64,000 bases of DNA from Acidobacteriota bacterium (lineage in GTDB: Bacteria; Acidobacteriota; Thermoanaerobaculia; Multivoradales; JAGPDF01), in NCBI GenBank assembly GCA_014584695.1, contig JACTMI010000014.1:147299-211298 (forward strand), in the 5' to 3' direction. How positions within the stretch are numbered: the stretch's first letter is position 1; every line of letters starts with the position of its first letter. The position numbers were made by a program, and so were the translations under genes. The notes beneath the pieces are model-generated. The model was not told where the DNA came from. It saw only the letters and a program-made list of their open reading frames with translations, and made no database searches. Shown one piece after another: positions 46,946 to 56,847 of the stretch.

Positions 46946-47082
46946 CCCGTCGCCGTTCGGTACCGTCACCCGCCGGTCGAGCGCCGCCGTTCGCCGGTCG
47001 GGGCGATCCCGGCGCCGCCGGCTCGCGTATCGTACGGGTCGAGGAGGGAGCCGCGGGGCGCTTGCCGCCCGCGGCGGCGGAG

Positions 47083-48306
47083 ATGGCCGACGACCTGCGC
47101 GAGAAGCTCGAGTCCCTGAAGATCGATCGCGGCGGCGCGCCGGAGCGGCGCGGCGCGGGCCGGCTCTGGCTCGGCGTGGCGGCGCTCGCGGCCGTGGCCG
47201 CCGTCGCCGCCCTGCTGCTGCTGCGGCCGCGCGCGGTGCCGGTGGTGACGGCGCTCGCGACCGAGTCGGCGGGTCTGCGCGGCGGGCCGGCGGCGGTGCT
47301 CAACGCCTCGGGCTACGTCACCGCGCGCCGCCAGTCGACCGTCTCCTCGAAGGTCACCGGCAAGGTCGCCGAGGTCTTGATCGAAGAGGGGATGCGGGTC
47401 GAGGCCGGCCAGGTGCTGGCGCGGCTCGACGACAGCCAGGCGCGGCTGGCGCTGGCGCTCGCCGAGGCGGGGCACGAGGCCGCCGAGCGCGCGCTCGCCG
47501 AGACCGAGGCGCTGCTGGGCGAAGCGCGCCTTCGCCGCGGCCGCATCGAAGACTTGCAGCGCCAGGGGGTGAGCGCCCCGGCCGAGCTCGACGCGGTCGC
47601 CGCCGAGGCCGCCGCTCTCGCCGCCCGGCTCGAGCGGCAACGCAGCGAAATCGAAGTCGCCCGCCGCGAAGTCGCGCTCGCCCGCCAGAGCCTCGAAGAC
47701 ACCGTGATCCGGGCGCCGTTCGCCGGCGTCGCCATCTCGAAGAACGCCCAGCCGGGCGAGATGATCTCGCCCATGTCGGCCGGTGGCTTCACCCGCACCG
47801 GCATCTCGACCATCGTCGACATGACTTCGCTCGAGATCGAGGTCGACGTCAACGAGGCCTACATCCAGCGGGTCGAGCCGGCACAGAAGATCGCGGCGAC
47901 GCTCGACGCCTACCCCGACTGGCAGATCCCCGGCCGCGTCATCACCACCATTCCGGCCGCCGAGCGCGACAAGGCGACGGTCAAGGTGCGGATCGCCTTC
48001 GACGCGCTCGACCCGCGCATCTTGCCGGACATGGGGGTCAAGGTGGCCTTCCTCGAGGAGGAGGGCGCGGGCGAGACCCGCCGGAGCGTGCGCGTGCCGC
48101 GCTCGGCGGTGCGGGGCGGGCTGGGGTCGGAGTTCGTCTGGGTGGTGGTCGACGAGGCGCTCGAGCGGCGGGCGATCCGGCTGGCGGCCGGCGGCGCCGA
48201 TCCGGCGGAGGTCGTGGCCGGCCTGGTGGCGGGCGAGCGGGTGGTGATCGAGGGCCCGGCCGATCTGGCGGCCGGCGCGCGGGTGATCGAGAGAGAGCGT
48301 CGGTGA
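47083..48306 (+). CDS. Efflux periplasmic adaptor (MacA-like membrane fusion protein)
   Basis: A 407-residue membrane fusion protein with one N-terminal membrane helix (VAALAAVAAVAALLLL). It has the split lipoyl domain (GKVAEVLIEEGMRVEAGQVLARLD and IRAPFAGVAISKNAQPGEMI), a helical hairpin between them, a beta-barrel domain and a membrane-proximal end. It would bridge the ABC exporter encoded next to an outer-membrane channel, none of which is adjacent. The ATG is used; a TTG 21 bases upstream with GAGGAGGGAG before it is an alternative. Confidence 0.88.
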   Translation: MADDLREKLESLKIDRGGAPERRGAGRLWLGVAALAAVAAVAALLLLRPRAVPVVTALATESAGLRGGPAAVLNASGYVTARRQSTVSSKVTGKVAEVLIEEGMRVEAGQVLARLDDSQARLALALAEAGHEAAERALAETEALLGEARLRRGRIEDLQRQGVSAPAELDAVAAEAAALAARLERQRSEIEVARREVALARQSLEDTVIRAPFAGVAISKNAQPGEMISPMSAGGFTRTGISTIVDMTSLEIEVDVNEAYIQRVEPAQKIAATLDAYPDWQIPGRVITTIPAAERDKATVKVRIAFDALDPRILPDMGVKVAFLEEEGAGETRRSVRVPRSAVRGGLGSEFVWVVVDEALERRAIRLAAGGADPAEVVAGLVAGERVVIEGPADLAAGARVIERERR

Positions 48307-48316
48307 GGAGAGCGCG

Positions 48317-49006
48317 ATGACGAGCGAAACCCTGGTCGAGGCGAGCGGCCTCCACAAGTACTTCGTGCGCGGCAGCGAGCGGATCGACGTCCTGTCGGGG
48401 CTCGATCTGACCGTCCGGCGCGGCGAGTTCCTGGCCCTGATGGGGCCCTCCGGCTCGGGCAAGTCGACGTTGCTCCACCTGATCGGCGGCCTCGACCGGC
48501 CGAGCGCGGGCGCGATCGCCGTCGACGGCCAGCGGATCGACGGCCTCTCCGACTCGCGGTTGGCCGACTGGCGCGCCCGCCACGTCGGCTTCGTCTTCCA
48601 GATGTACAACCTGCTGCCGGCGCTCACCGCCGAGCGCAACGTCGAGCTGCCGCTGCTGCTGGCGCCGCTCGACCGCGCCCGGCGCAAGCGCCAGGTGGCG
48701 ACCGCGCTGGCGCTGGTCGGCCTCTCCGACCGCGCCAAGCACTATCCGCGGCAGCTCTCCGGCGGCCAGGAGCAGCGGGTCGGCATCGCGCGCGCGATCG
48801 TCACCGACCCGACCCTGCTCCTGTGCGACGAGCCGACCGGAGATCTCGACCGCAAGTCCGGCGACGAGGTGCTCGACCTCCTGCAAGCGCTCCACCGCGA
48901 GCAGGGCAAGACGATTCTCATGGTCACCCACGACCCGCACGCGGCCGAGCGGGCCGAGCGGATTCTCCACCTCGACAAGGGGGTGCTGGCGGAGGCGGCG
49001 GCGTGA
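48317..49006 (+). CDS. ABC transporter ATPase (MacB/LolD family)
   Basis: A 229-residue ATPase with Walker A GPSGSGKST, Q-loop VFQMYNLLP, signature LSGGQEQRV, Walker B LLLCDEPTGDLD and switch His in MVTHDPH. The family powers mechanotransmission-type exporters such as MacB or LolCDE. It lies between the adaptor and two FtsX-like permeases and overlaps the first permease start by 4 bases. Confidence 0.93.
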   Translation: MTSETLVEASGLHKYFVRGSERIDVLSGLDLTVRRGEFLALMGPSGSGKSTLLHLIGGLDRPSAGAIAVDGQRIDGLSDSRLADWRARHVGFVFQMYNLLPALTAERNVELPLLLAPLDRARRKRQVATALALVGLSDRAKHYPRQLSGGQEQRVGIARAIVTDPTLLLCDEPTGDLDRKSGDEVLDLLQALHREQGKTILMVTHDPHAAERAERILHLDKGVLAEAAA

Positions 49007-50166
49007 AGTTCCTCCCCCTGGTCTGGAGCAACCTGCGCCGCCGCAAGGCGCGGACGCTGTTCACGCTGCTGTCGATCCTGATCGCTTTCCTGCTCTTCGC
49101 CTACCTCGGCGCGGTGCGGGTCGCCTTCCGCGCCGGCATCGACGTGGCGGGCGCCGACCGGCTGTTCACCACCCACAAGACCTCGATCATCCAGCCCTTG
49201 CCGTTCGCCTACCAGGAGCGGATCGCGCAAGTGCCCGGGGTGACGCTGGTCACGCATTCGACCTGGTTCGGCGGCATCTACCAGAACCCGAACAAGGGCT
49301 TCCAGGGGGTCTTCCAGGCACCCGTCGATCCCGAGCGCTACCTCGCCATGTACCCGGAGTTCCGGCTCCCCGAGGAGCAGAAGCGCGCCTGGATCGCCGA
49401 TCGCGAAGGGGCCGTGGTCGGCCGTCGCACCGCCGAGCGCTACGGCTGGAAGGTGGGCGACCGGATCCCGGTCCAGGCGACGATCTGGCGCAAGCAGGAC
49501 GGCTCGCGCACCTGGGAGTTCAACCTGCGCGGCATCTACGACGGCGCCGAGGCCGGGACCGACACCACCCAGTTTCTCTTCCACTACGCCTACTTCGACG
49601 AGGCGCGGGCCTTCGGCCAGGGCATCGTCGGCTGGTACGTGGTGCGAATCGCCGACCCGCAGCAGACCGCGGCCATCTCGGCGGCGATCGACCAGCTGTT
49701 CGAGAACTCGCCCAACGAGACCAAGACGGTGACCGAGAAGGCGCTGGCGCAGAGCTTCGCCGACCAGATCGGCGACGTCGGCGCGATCATCACCTGGGTG
49801 CTGGCGGCGGTCTTCTTCACCCTCCTGCTGGTCGCCGGCAACACCATGGCGCAGTCGGTGCGCGAACGGACCGGCGAGCTCGCGGTGCTCAAGACCCTCG
49901 GCTATCGCAACGGCACCGTGCTGGCGCTGGTGCTCGCCGAGTCCGGGCTGTACGCCTTGGTGGGGGGTGGCCTCGGGCTGGGTCTGGGGGCGCTGGCGAT
50001 CGCCGCCGGCGACCCGACCGGCGGCTTCCTGCCGGTCTTCTACCTGCCCGGCCGCGATGCCGTGATGGGCGCGCTGCTGGTGGTCGCGATGGGGCTGTCG
50101 ACCGGTTTGCTGCCGTCGCTGCGGGCGATGCGTCTCGAGATCGTCGACGCGCTGCGGAGGGGGTGA
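49003..50166 (+). CDS. FtsX-like permease of the MacAB-type exporter (1)
   Basis: A 387-residue permease with the MacB_PCD/FtsX layout: membrane helix near residues 15-38 (LFTLLSILIAFLLFAYLG), a large periplasmic domain, then three helices in the C-terminal 150 residues (IITWVLAAVFFTLLLVAG, YALVGGGLGLGLGALAIAAG, AVMGALLVVAMGL). ERTGELAVLKTLGY is the conserved coupling segment. The GTG start overlaps the ATPase stop by 4 bases. Confidence 0.88.
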   Translation: MKFLPLVWSNLRRRKARTLFTLLSILIAFLLFAYLGAVRVAFRAGIDVAGADRLFTTHKTSIIQPLPFAYQERIAQVPGVTLVTHSTWFGGIYQNPNKGFQGVFQAPVDPERYLAMYPEFRLPEEQKRAWIADREGAVVGRRTAERYGWKVGDRIPVQATIWRKQDGSRTWEFNLRGIYDGAEAGTDTTQFLFHYAYFDEARAFGQGIVGWYVVRIADPQQTAAISAAIDQLFENSPNETKTVTEKALAQSFADQIGDVGAIITWVLAAVFFTLLLVAGNTMAQSVRERTGELAVLKTLGYRNGTVLALVLAESGLYALVGGGLGLGLGALAIAAGDPTGGFLPVFYLPGRDAVMGALLVVAMGLSTGLLPSLRAMRLEIVDALRRG

Positions 50167-50170
50167 GGCG

Positions 50171-51388
50171 ATGGGATCGCTCGGGCGTTGGCTCTCTCAG
50201 CTGGTGGCGGTCACGCTGACCGCGGTGCGCACCATTCCGCAGCGGCGCGGCGCCGCGCTCGCGACGGTCACCGGCATCGCCGGCGTGGTCACCGTCTTCG
50301 TCGCCGTGCTGTCGATCGGCGAGGGGTTTCGCCGCGCGCTCCACTCGGCGGGCTCGCCCGACAACGCCATGGTCCTGCGCTCGGGCAGCGACAGCGAGAT
50401 GATGAGCGTGCTCCTGCGCGACGCGGTCGAGCTGATCGGCCAGGCGCCGGGGGTGGCCCGCGGCCCGGCGCTCCCCGGCGGGCCGCCGGTGGCGCTCGCT
50501 TCGGGCGAGCTGTTCGTGGTCGTCGACCTCGCCAAGCGCTCGACCGGCACGCCGGCCAACGTGCCGCTGCGCGGCGTCCAGCCAGCGGCGTTCGCGACCC
50601 GCGGCGACCTGCGCATCACCTCGGGCCGGCGCTTCGAATGGGGGCGCAACGAGATCCTGGTCGGCGAGGGGGCGGCCAAGCAGTTCGCCGGCCTCGAGGT
50701 CGGCAACCGGCTGCGCTGGGGGCAGAACGAATGGGAGGTGGTGGGGACCTTCGCCGCCGGCGGCGCGCTCTGGGAGTCGGAGATCTGGTGCGACGCGGCG
50801 GTGCTGCAGCCGGCCTACCGGCGCGGCAACTCGTTCCAGACCGTGATCGCCAAGCTGGAGTCGCCGGCGGCCTTCGAGCGCTTCAAGGACGCCCTCACCA
50901 CCGACCCGCGCCTCGACGTCCAGGTGCTGCGCGAGAGCGAGTACTACGCCAACCAGGGGCGGACGCTCTCCGGCATCATCCGCGGCCTCGGCTTCACGGT
51001 CTCGGTCCTGATGGCGGTCGGCGCCGTGTTCGGAGCGCTCAACACCATGTACTCGGCGGTCGCCGCGCGCACGCGCGAGATCGCGACCCTGCGCGCGCTC
51101 GGCTTCGGCCGCGGCGCCGTGGTGATCTCGGTGCTCGCCGAATCGCTGCTGCTCGCGGCGGTCGGCGGCTGCCTCGGAGCGCTCGCGGCGTGGCTCTTCT
51201 TCGACGGCTATCGCACCTCGACCCTGAACTGGGACTCCTTCAGCCAGGTCACCTTCGCCTTCGACGTCACGCCGGTGCTGCTCGGACGCGGCCTCTTCTT
51301 CGCCCTCGTCATGGGCCTGCTGGGCGGCTTGCTGCCGGCCCTGCGCGCCGCCCGCCAGCCGGTCACCGCGGCCCTGCGCGAGGCCTGA
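50171..51388 (+). CDS. FtsX-like permease of the MacAB-type exporter (2)
   Basis: A 405-residue permease with the same topology as the previous one: N-terminal helix (GIAGVVTVFVAVLSIG region), periplasmic domain, and three C-terminal helices with ARTREIATLRALGFG as the coupling segment. With the first permease it would form a heterodimer around the shared ATPase, instead of the usual MacB homodimer with fused ATPase. Confidence 0.88.
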   Translation: MGSLGRWLSQLVAVTLTAVRTIPQRRGAALATVTGIAGVVTVFVAVLSIGEGFRRALHSAGSPDNAMVLRSGSDSEMMSVLLRDAVELIGQAPGVARGPALPGGPPVALASGELFVVVDLAKRSTGTPANVPLRGVQPAAFATRGDLRITSGRRFEWGRNEILVGEGAAKQFAGLEVGNRLRWGQNEWEVVGTFAAGGALWESEIWCDAAVLQPAYRRGNSFQTVIAKLESPAAFERFKDALTTDPRLDVQVLRESEYYANQGRTLSGIIRGLGFTVSVLMAVGAVFGALNTMYSAVAARTREIATLRALGFGRGAVVISVLAESLLLAAVGGCLGALAAWLFFDGYRTSTLNWDSFSQVTFAFDVTPVLLGRGLFFALVMGLLGGLLPALRAARQPVTAALREA

Positions 51389-51390
51389 AC

Positions 51391-51417
51391 CGGTCGAGCT
51401 ACAATCCGGGTCGACCG
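51391..51417. promoter_or_regulatory. -10-like box inside an inverted repeat
   Basis: Arms CGGTCGA and TCGACCG (7 bp, 13 bases apart) enclose TACAAT at 51400-51405, about 34 bases before the start of the small secreted protein gene. A regulator bound to the repeat would cover the -10. There is no clear -35. Confidence 0.35.
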
Positions 51418-51438
51418 AACCTGGAGGAGAGACTCCCG

Positions 51439-51894
51439 ATGCGATCCGCCACGCGCTTCGCCGCCGCCGCCCTGGCCCTGGCTCTCGCCGCTTCCCCCGC
51501 GCTCGCGGGCGAGATCGAGAAGAAGGTGCCGTTCGAGCTCGATCGCTGGATCGACCTGGGGGCGAGCGACGGGCCGGTCACGTTGCACCGGATCCGTCTC
51601 GCGCGGCAGGGTCGGGGGGCGAAGTCGAAGCTGATGCGGCCGGGCAACTCGGAGTATCTGGAGGACGTCCGAATCGAGCTCGAGTTCACCAACGACGCCA
51701 CCCGGGACTGGGAGGCGCGCCTGCGCCTGGTCTGGAAGGATGCCCAGGGCGAGGTGATCGACGGCTACTCCGACACCGAAGGCCTCGATGACAAGTCGCG
51801 GCACGACGTCCAGACCGTGACGCTTTCGACCCTCCGCTACGGCCTCGAGCGGGCGCGCTCCCTCGAGCTGCGCATCGACTTCTACCCCGACTGA
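51439..51894 (+). CDS. Small secreted protein of unknown function
   Basis: A 151-residue protein with a signal peptide (cleavage probably at ALAG) and a predicted all-beta mature part (VTLHRIRLARQG, LEDVRIELEFTNDATRDWEARLRLVWKD in alternating strands). The fold resembles small immunoglobulin-like domains, but no family is recognised. GGAGAG precedes the ATG. It stands between the exporter permeases and citrate synthase, with its own promoter-like box. Confidence 0.7.
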   Translation: MRSATRFAAAALALALAASPALAGEIEKKVPFELDRWIDLGASDGPVTLHRIRLARQGRGAKSKLMRPGNSEYLEDVRIELEFTNDATRDWEARLRLVWKDAQGEVIDGYSDTEGLDDKSRHDVQTVTLSTLRYGLERARSLELRIDFYPD

Positions 51895-52034
51895 GCGCTC
51901 GACCCGGCGGTGGTCCCCACGCCGCCGGGACGCCGTGCGTGGACTCCGCTCGCCCACCGCCGCGGCGCCGCGGCCGCGCGATAGAATGCGCCGCGGCGCG
52001 GCGTGGGGCGCGCTGGATCCGAGCGGGAGCGAAG

Positions 52035-53294
<1,260 letters not shown>

Positions 53295-53306
53295 ACCGAG
53301 CCGGGC

Positions 53307-53711
53307 TCAGGAGGCGGTGGAGCCGTCGCCCGCGCCGCCGTCCCGATCCCCGGCAGCGCCGCTCTCGCCGTTGCGCCCGTGGCGGCGGTGCAACCAGGAG
53401 TGGAGCCGGCGGCGGAACTTCTCGAGCCGCTTCCAGGTCGCCGGCCAGCGTCCCATCAGCGCGCGCAGCTTGAGGTGGACGGTCTGGCTGGCGATCGACA
53501 AGAGCGCCGCCCCGATGGCGAGCGAGAGCGCCCCCTGGATGACCGGCAGGAAGAGGCCGGCGATGCCGACCAGCACCAGGAGCCAGCCGACCCCGAGCAG
53601 CAGGGCTCGCAGCCAGAGCGGCAACGGCAGCTTCTGGAAGCGACGGCGATGCTCGCGGGGGGTCCGTTTCCGCTTCATCGAGAGGTGGGGAATTTCGAGC
53701 ACCGGCTCCAT
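53307..53711 (-). CDS. PGPGW-like small membrane protein
   Basis: A 134-residue protein with two membrane helices (LLLGVGWLLVLVGIAGLFLP and GALSLAIGAALLSIAS) arranged like the PGPGW family, a basic segment after them and a Gly/Asp-rich disordered end. Function is not known. It is convergent with citrate synthase and divergent from fur. Confidence 0.6.
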   Translation of the reverse strand: MEPVLEIPHLSMKRKRTPREHRRRFQKLPLPLWLRALLLGVGWLLVLVGIAGLFLPVIQGALSLAIGAALLSIASQTVHLKLRALMGRWPATWKRLEKFRRRLHSWLHRRHGRNGESGAAGDRDGGAGDGSTAS

Positions 53712-53789
53712 GGCGTGCCGACCGTAACACGCCGGGCCGATCCAGAAATTCCGGCGCCCGTAACACTTACGTCACGACCCCAACGGGGT

Positions 53790-53848
53790 TTGACAAACCG
53801 GACCAGATCCGTCCAGAATTCTCCTCGGAAGTTGAGACGATGTCTCAA
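53790..53848 (+). promoter_or_regulatory. fur promoter and start-codon palindrome
   Basis: TTGACA (53790-53795) and CAGAAT (53814-53819) are 18 bases apart. TTGAGAC-GAT-GTCTCAA (53832-53848) is a perfect 7-3-7 palindrome that includes the ATG. It is the size expected of a Fur-family site, so autoregulation is possible, though the bases do not match the classical Fur box. Confidence 0.5.
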
Positions 53849-54337
53849 GAGATGACACGGCTTCGCGAAGAGGATCAGTTTCTCCGCTTTCTGCGCTCCC
53901 GCGGCTTGCGGGTCACCGGTGAGCGGCTGGCGCTGTGCCGCCAGATCTTCGCACAGCACGGACACATCGACGCCGAGCAGGTGCTCTCGGCGGTGCGCGC
54001 GGCCGGGCACGCGATCTCGCGCGCCACGGTCTATCGGAACCTCGACCTGCTGGTCGCCGCCGGATTGGTGCACAAGGTCCGGCTGGGCGGCAATCGCGCG
54101 GTGTTCGAGCACGTCCACGCCGGGCAGAAGCACGATCACCTCGCCTGCCGGGGCTGTGGCCGAATGGTCGAATTCGTCAGCCCCGGCATCGCCGCCATGC
54201 TGGTCGAGATCTGCCGCGCGCACGGCTTCGCGCCCGCCGGCAACCAGCTGCAGATCCTCGGCGAGTGCCTCGCCTGCGCCGGGCGGGAAGCGGGCCCGCA
54301 CGACGTCGTGCCCGCAGGTGAGGTGGCCCATGCTTGA
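53840..54337 (+). CDS. Fur-family transcriptional regulator
   Basis: A 165-residue metal-sensing repressor. The winged helix at about residues 15-85 has GLRVTGERLALCRQIF, HIDAEQVLSAVR and ISRATVYRNLDLLVAAGLV. The dimerisation part has the metal-binding HDHLACRGCGR and a C-terminal CLAC, giving a structural Zn(Cys)4. Its place at the head of a feo operon favours an iron sensor (Fur) over Zur or PerR. Its 3' end overlaps feoA by 8 bases. Confidence 0.9.
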   Translation: MSQEMTRLREEDQFLRFLRSRGLRVTGERLALCRQIFAQHGHIDAEQVLSAVRAAGHAISRATVYRNLDLLVAAGLVHKVRLGGNRAVFEHVHAGQKHDHLACRGCGRMVEFVSPGIAAMLVEICRAHGFAPAGNQLQILGECLACAGREAGPHDVVPAGEVAHA

Positions 54338-54602
54338 GCCGCTCGAGCGCCCGTCCGGCGCCCTCGAGCTGGTGCCCCTCTGCCGGCTCGGTGCCGGGGA
54401 GTCGGCGCGGCTCGCGCGCCGGGAGCTGGCCGAGGGCGAGGGCTGCCTGCTCGCGGCGATGGGGCTCACCGAAGGGTGCCGTCTGGTGGTCCGGTCGAAC
54501 GGCGATCCGTTGATCATCGAAGTGCGCGCGACCCGGATCGGCATCTCCCGCCGGCTCGCCGAGCGGCTGCTGGTGCGGAGCGAGCCGCGAGCCGCGCCGT
54601 GA
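54330..54602 (+). CDS. feoA: FeoA family protein
   Basis: A 90-residue SH3-like protein (LVPLCRLGAGESARL, MGLTEGCRLVV, DPLIIEVRATRIGISRRLAERLLV) that assists the ferrous iron transporter FeoB. It overlaps fur by 8 bases and feoB by 4 bases, so the three are translationally linked. Confidence 0.9.
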   Translation: MLEPLERPSGALELVPLCRLGAGESARLARRELAEGEGCLLAAMGLTEGCRLVVRSNGDPLIIEVRATRIGISRRLAERLLVRSEPRAAP

Positions 54603-56596
54603 CCCTGGCGGCGAGCCCCGCTCGCGGCCGCGCCTCCGCGCCGCGGCGCCTGCTGCTGATCGGCAACCCGAACAGCGGCAAGACGACGCTCTTCAATCGG
54701 CTTTGCGGCCTGCGTGCCAAGACCGCCAACTTCCCCGGCACGACGGCGGATCTGCGCGTCGGCCGCCTGACCCCAGGGCGCGACGGCGCGCCGGTCGAGC
54801 CGGTCGAGGTGGTCGATCTGCCGGGGCTCTACAGCCTCGCGCTCGACCTGCCCGAGTCGCGGGTGGCGCGCGGGGCGCTGGAGGGCATCGCCGGCGAGGC
54901 GCCGGACGGGGCGATCCTGGTCGCCGACGCCACCAACCTGGTCCGTCATCTGCGGCTGGCCGGCGAGCTCGCGCGCGCCGGCGCGCGGGTGGTGATCGCC
55001 CTCAACATGATCGACCTCGCGCGGGGCCGCGGGCTGACCTTCGACCTCGAACGCCTGGGCGCCGAGCTCGGCCTGCCCGTGGTCGCGGTGTCGGCCCGGC
55101 GCGGGGAGGGAATCGCCGCCCTGGTCGCCGAGCTGCGCCGGATGCTCGACGGCGAGGTGGCGCCGGCGCCGGGACCGCCAGCGGGTGACGACGAGACGCT
55201 CGAGGCCTGGGCCGAGGCGATCGTCACCGCGAGCGTCGGCGGCGCGCATGCGCTAGGTTCGGGCGCCGACACGCTGATCGACCGTCTCGACGAGACCTTC
55301 ACCCATCCGATCGCCGGCCTGCTGGTCTTCTTCGGCGTCATGGCCGCTCTCTTCTGGAGCATCTTCGCGCTCGCCACCGTGCCGATGGACCTGATCGAGG
55401 CGACCTTCGCCCACCTCGGCAGCTGGCTCGAAACGCACCTGCCCGCGGGGGCGGTGCGCGAGCTGCTGGTCGGCGGCTTGATCGGCGGCATCTCGGGCAC
55501 GGTGGTGTTCCTGCCCCAAATCGCCCTGCTCTTCTTCCTCATCACGCTGCTCGAGGACACCGGCTATCTGGCCCGCGCGGCCTTCGTCATGGACCGCCTG
55601 CTCTGCCGCTTCGGTCTGCCCGGCTACGCCTTCATCCCGCTGCTGTCGAGCCACGCCTGCGCCATCCCGGGCATCCTCTCGGCGCGCCTGATCCCCGATC
55701 GCCACGACCGTTTCGCGACCATCCTGGTGACGCCCTTCATGAGCTGCTCGGCGCGGTTGCCGGTCTACGTCCTGCTGACCGGTTTCCTCTACCCGAACCG
55801 CCCCGCGATGGCCGGCCTCGCGTTCACCGGCTGCTACTTGCTGGGCTCGCTGGCGGCTCTCGGCACGGCCCTGGTGCTGCGCCGCACGCTGCTGCCGGGG
55901 CGGTCGCGGCCGATGGTGCTCGAGCTGCCGAGCTACAAGCTGCCGTCGCTGCGCGTCGCGCTCGCCAGCGCCTTCGAGCAGGCCTGGTCGTTCCTGCGCA
56001 CGGTGGGGACGGTGATTCTCGCGATCTGCTTCGTCATGTGGTGGCTTTCGGCTTACCCGCGGGCCGAGCCGCCGGCCGCGGCGGTGGCGCTCGCCTCCGA
56101 GGCCGCGGCGCTCGAGTCCTCGGCACCGGAGCGCTCGGCGGCGCTCGCCGCCGAGGCGGCAACGGTGGCGCGCCGCGCCCAGCAGGAGGGGAGTTTCGCC
56201 GGGCGGCTCGGCCGGCTGGTCGAGCCGCTGTTCGCGCCGCTCGGCTACGACTGGCGGCTCAGCATGGGAGTGCTCACCAGCTTCGCCGCGCGCGAGGTCT
56301 TCGTGGCGACGATCGCGGTGCTGGTGGGCGCTCCGGACGACTCCGAGGCGGGCGTACTGGAGCGGATCCACCGCGCCACCCGCGACGACGGCACGCCGCT
56401 GCTGACGCCCGCGACCGCGGTTTCGCTGCTGGTCTTCTTCGTGCTCGCCATGCAGTGCCTGTCGACCGTGGTGACGGTGCGCCGCGAGACCCGGCAGTGG
56501 AAGTGGGCGCTGCTCCAGCTCGGCTGGATGTCGAGTCTGGCTTGGATCGGGGCCTTCGTCGCCTACCACGGCCTGCGCGCCGCGGGAATCTCCTGA
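54599..56596 (+). CDS. feoB: Ferrous iron transporter FeoB
   Basis: A 665-residue inner-membrane Fe(II) transporter. The N-terminal G domain has G1 GNPNSGKTTLFN, G3 DLPGLYSL and G4 NMID (G4 deviates from NxxD only in context). The transmembrane part has the two Gate regions with SSHACAIPGILSARLIPD and FMSCSARLPVYVLL, whose Cys residues are conserved. The loop between helices near residues 485-530 is unusually Ala/Glu-rich. It uses a GTG overlapping the feoA stop codon. Confidence 0.94.
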   Translation: MTLAASPARGRASAPRRLLLIGNPNSGKTTLFNRLCGLRAKTANFPGTTADLRVGRLTPGRDGAPVEPVEVVDLPGLYSLALDLPESRVARGALEGIAGEAPDGAILVADATNLVRHLRLAGELARAGARVVIALNMIDLARGRGLTFDLERLGAELGLPVVAVSARRGEGIAALVAELRRMLDGEVAPAPGPPAGDDETLEAWAEAIVTASVGGAHALGSGADTLIDRLDETFTHPIAGLLVFFGVMAALFWSIFALATVPMDLIEATFAHLGSWLETHLPAGAVRELLVGGLIGGISGTVVFLPQIALLFFLITLLEDTGYLARAAFVMDRLLCRFGLPGYAFIPLLSSHACAIPGILSARLIPDRHDRFATILVTPFMSCSARLPVYVLLTGFLYPNRPAMAGLAFTGCYLLGSLAALGTALVLRRTLLPGRSRPMVLELPSYKLPSLRVALASAFEQAWSFLRTVGTVILAICFVMWWLSAYPRAEPPAAAVALASEAAALESSAPERSAALAAEAATVARRAQQEGSFAGRLGRLVEPLFAPLGYDWRLSMGVLTSFAAREVFVATIAVLVGAPDDSEAGVLERIHRATRDDGTPLLTPATAVSLLVFFVLAMQCLSTVVTVRRETRQWKWALLQLGWMSSLAWIGAFVAYHGLRAAGIS

Positions 56597-56599
56597 GCC

Positions 56600-56794
56600 A
56601 TGGGCCTGCCGCTCGACGACCCGCAGTTCTGGATCGTCACCGCCGCTGTGGCGGCGGTGGCGGGCCTCGCCGCCCACCGCCTGCTCCGCTCGGTCCGCGC
56701 CCGCGAGGACGCGCCGGGGTGCGCGAGCTGCCCCGCGGCGCGCGCCCTCCCGCCGGCGAACGCAGGTCCGGCGCGCCCCCCGGCGGGTCGCTGA
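56600..56794 (+). CDS. FeoB-associated Cys-rich membrane protein
   Basis: A 64-residue protein starting 3 bases after feoB, with one membrane helix (FWIVTAAVAAVAGLAAHRLL) followed by CASC. This is the layout of the small FeoB-associated proteins that take the place of FeoC in many bacteria; the Pro-rich end is extra. Call based on size, topology, Cys pair and position. Confidence 0.7.
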   Translation: MGLPLDDPQFWIVTAAVAAVAGLAAHRLLRSVRAREDAPGCASCPAARALPPANAGPARPPAGR

Positions 56795-56847
56795 GGGCTT
56801 TGTCGCGCGCGCTCGCGCTCGAACGCCGGGTCGGAGAGAATGTCCCC

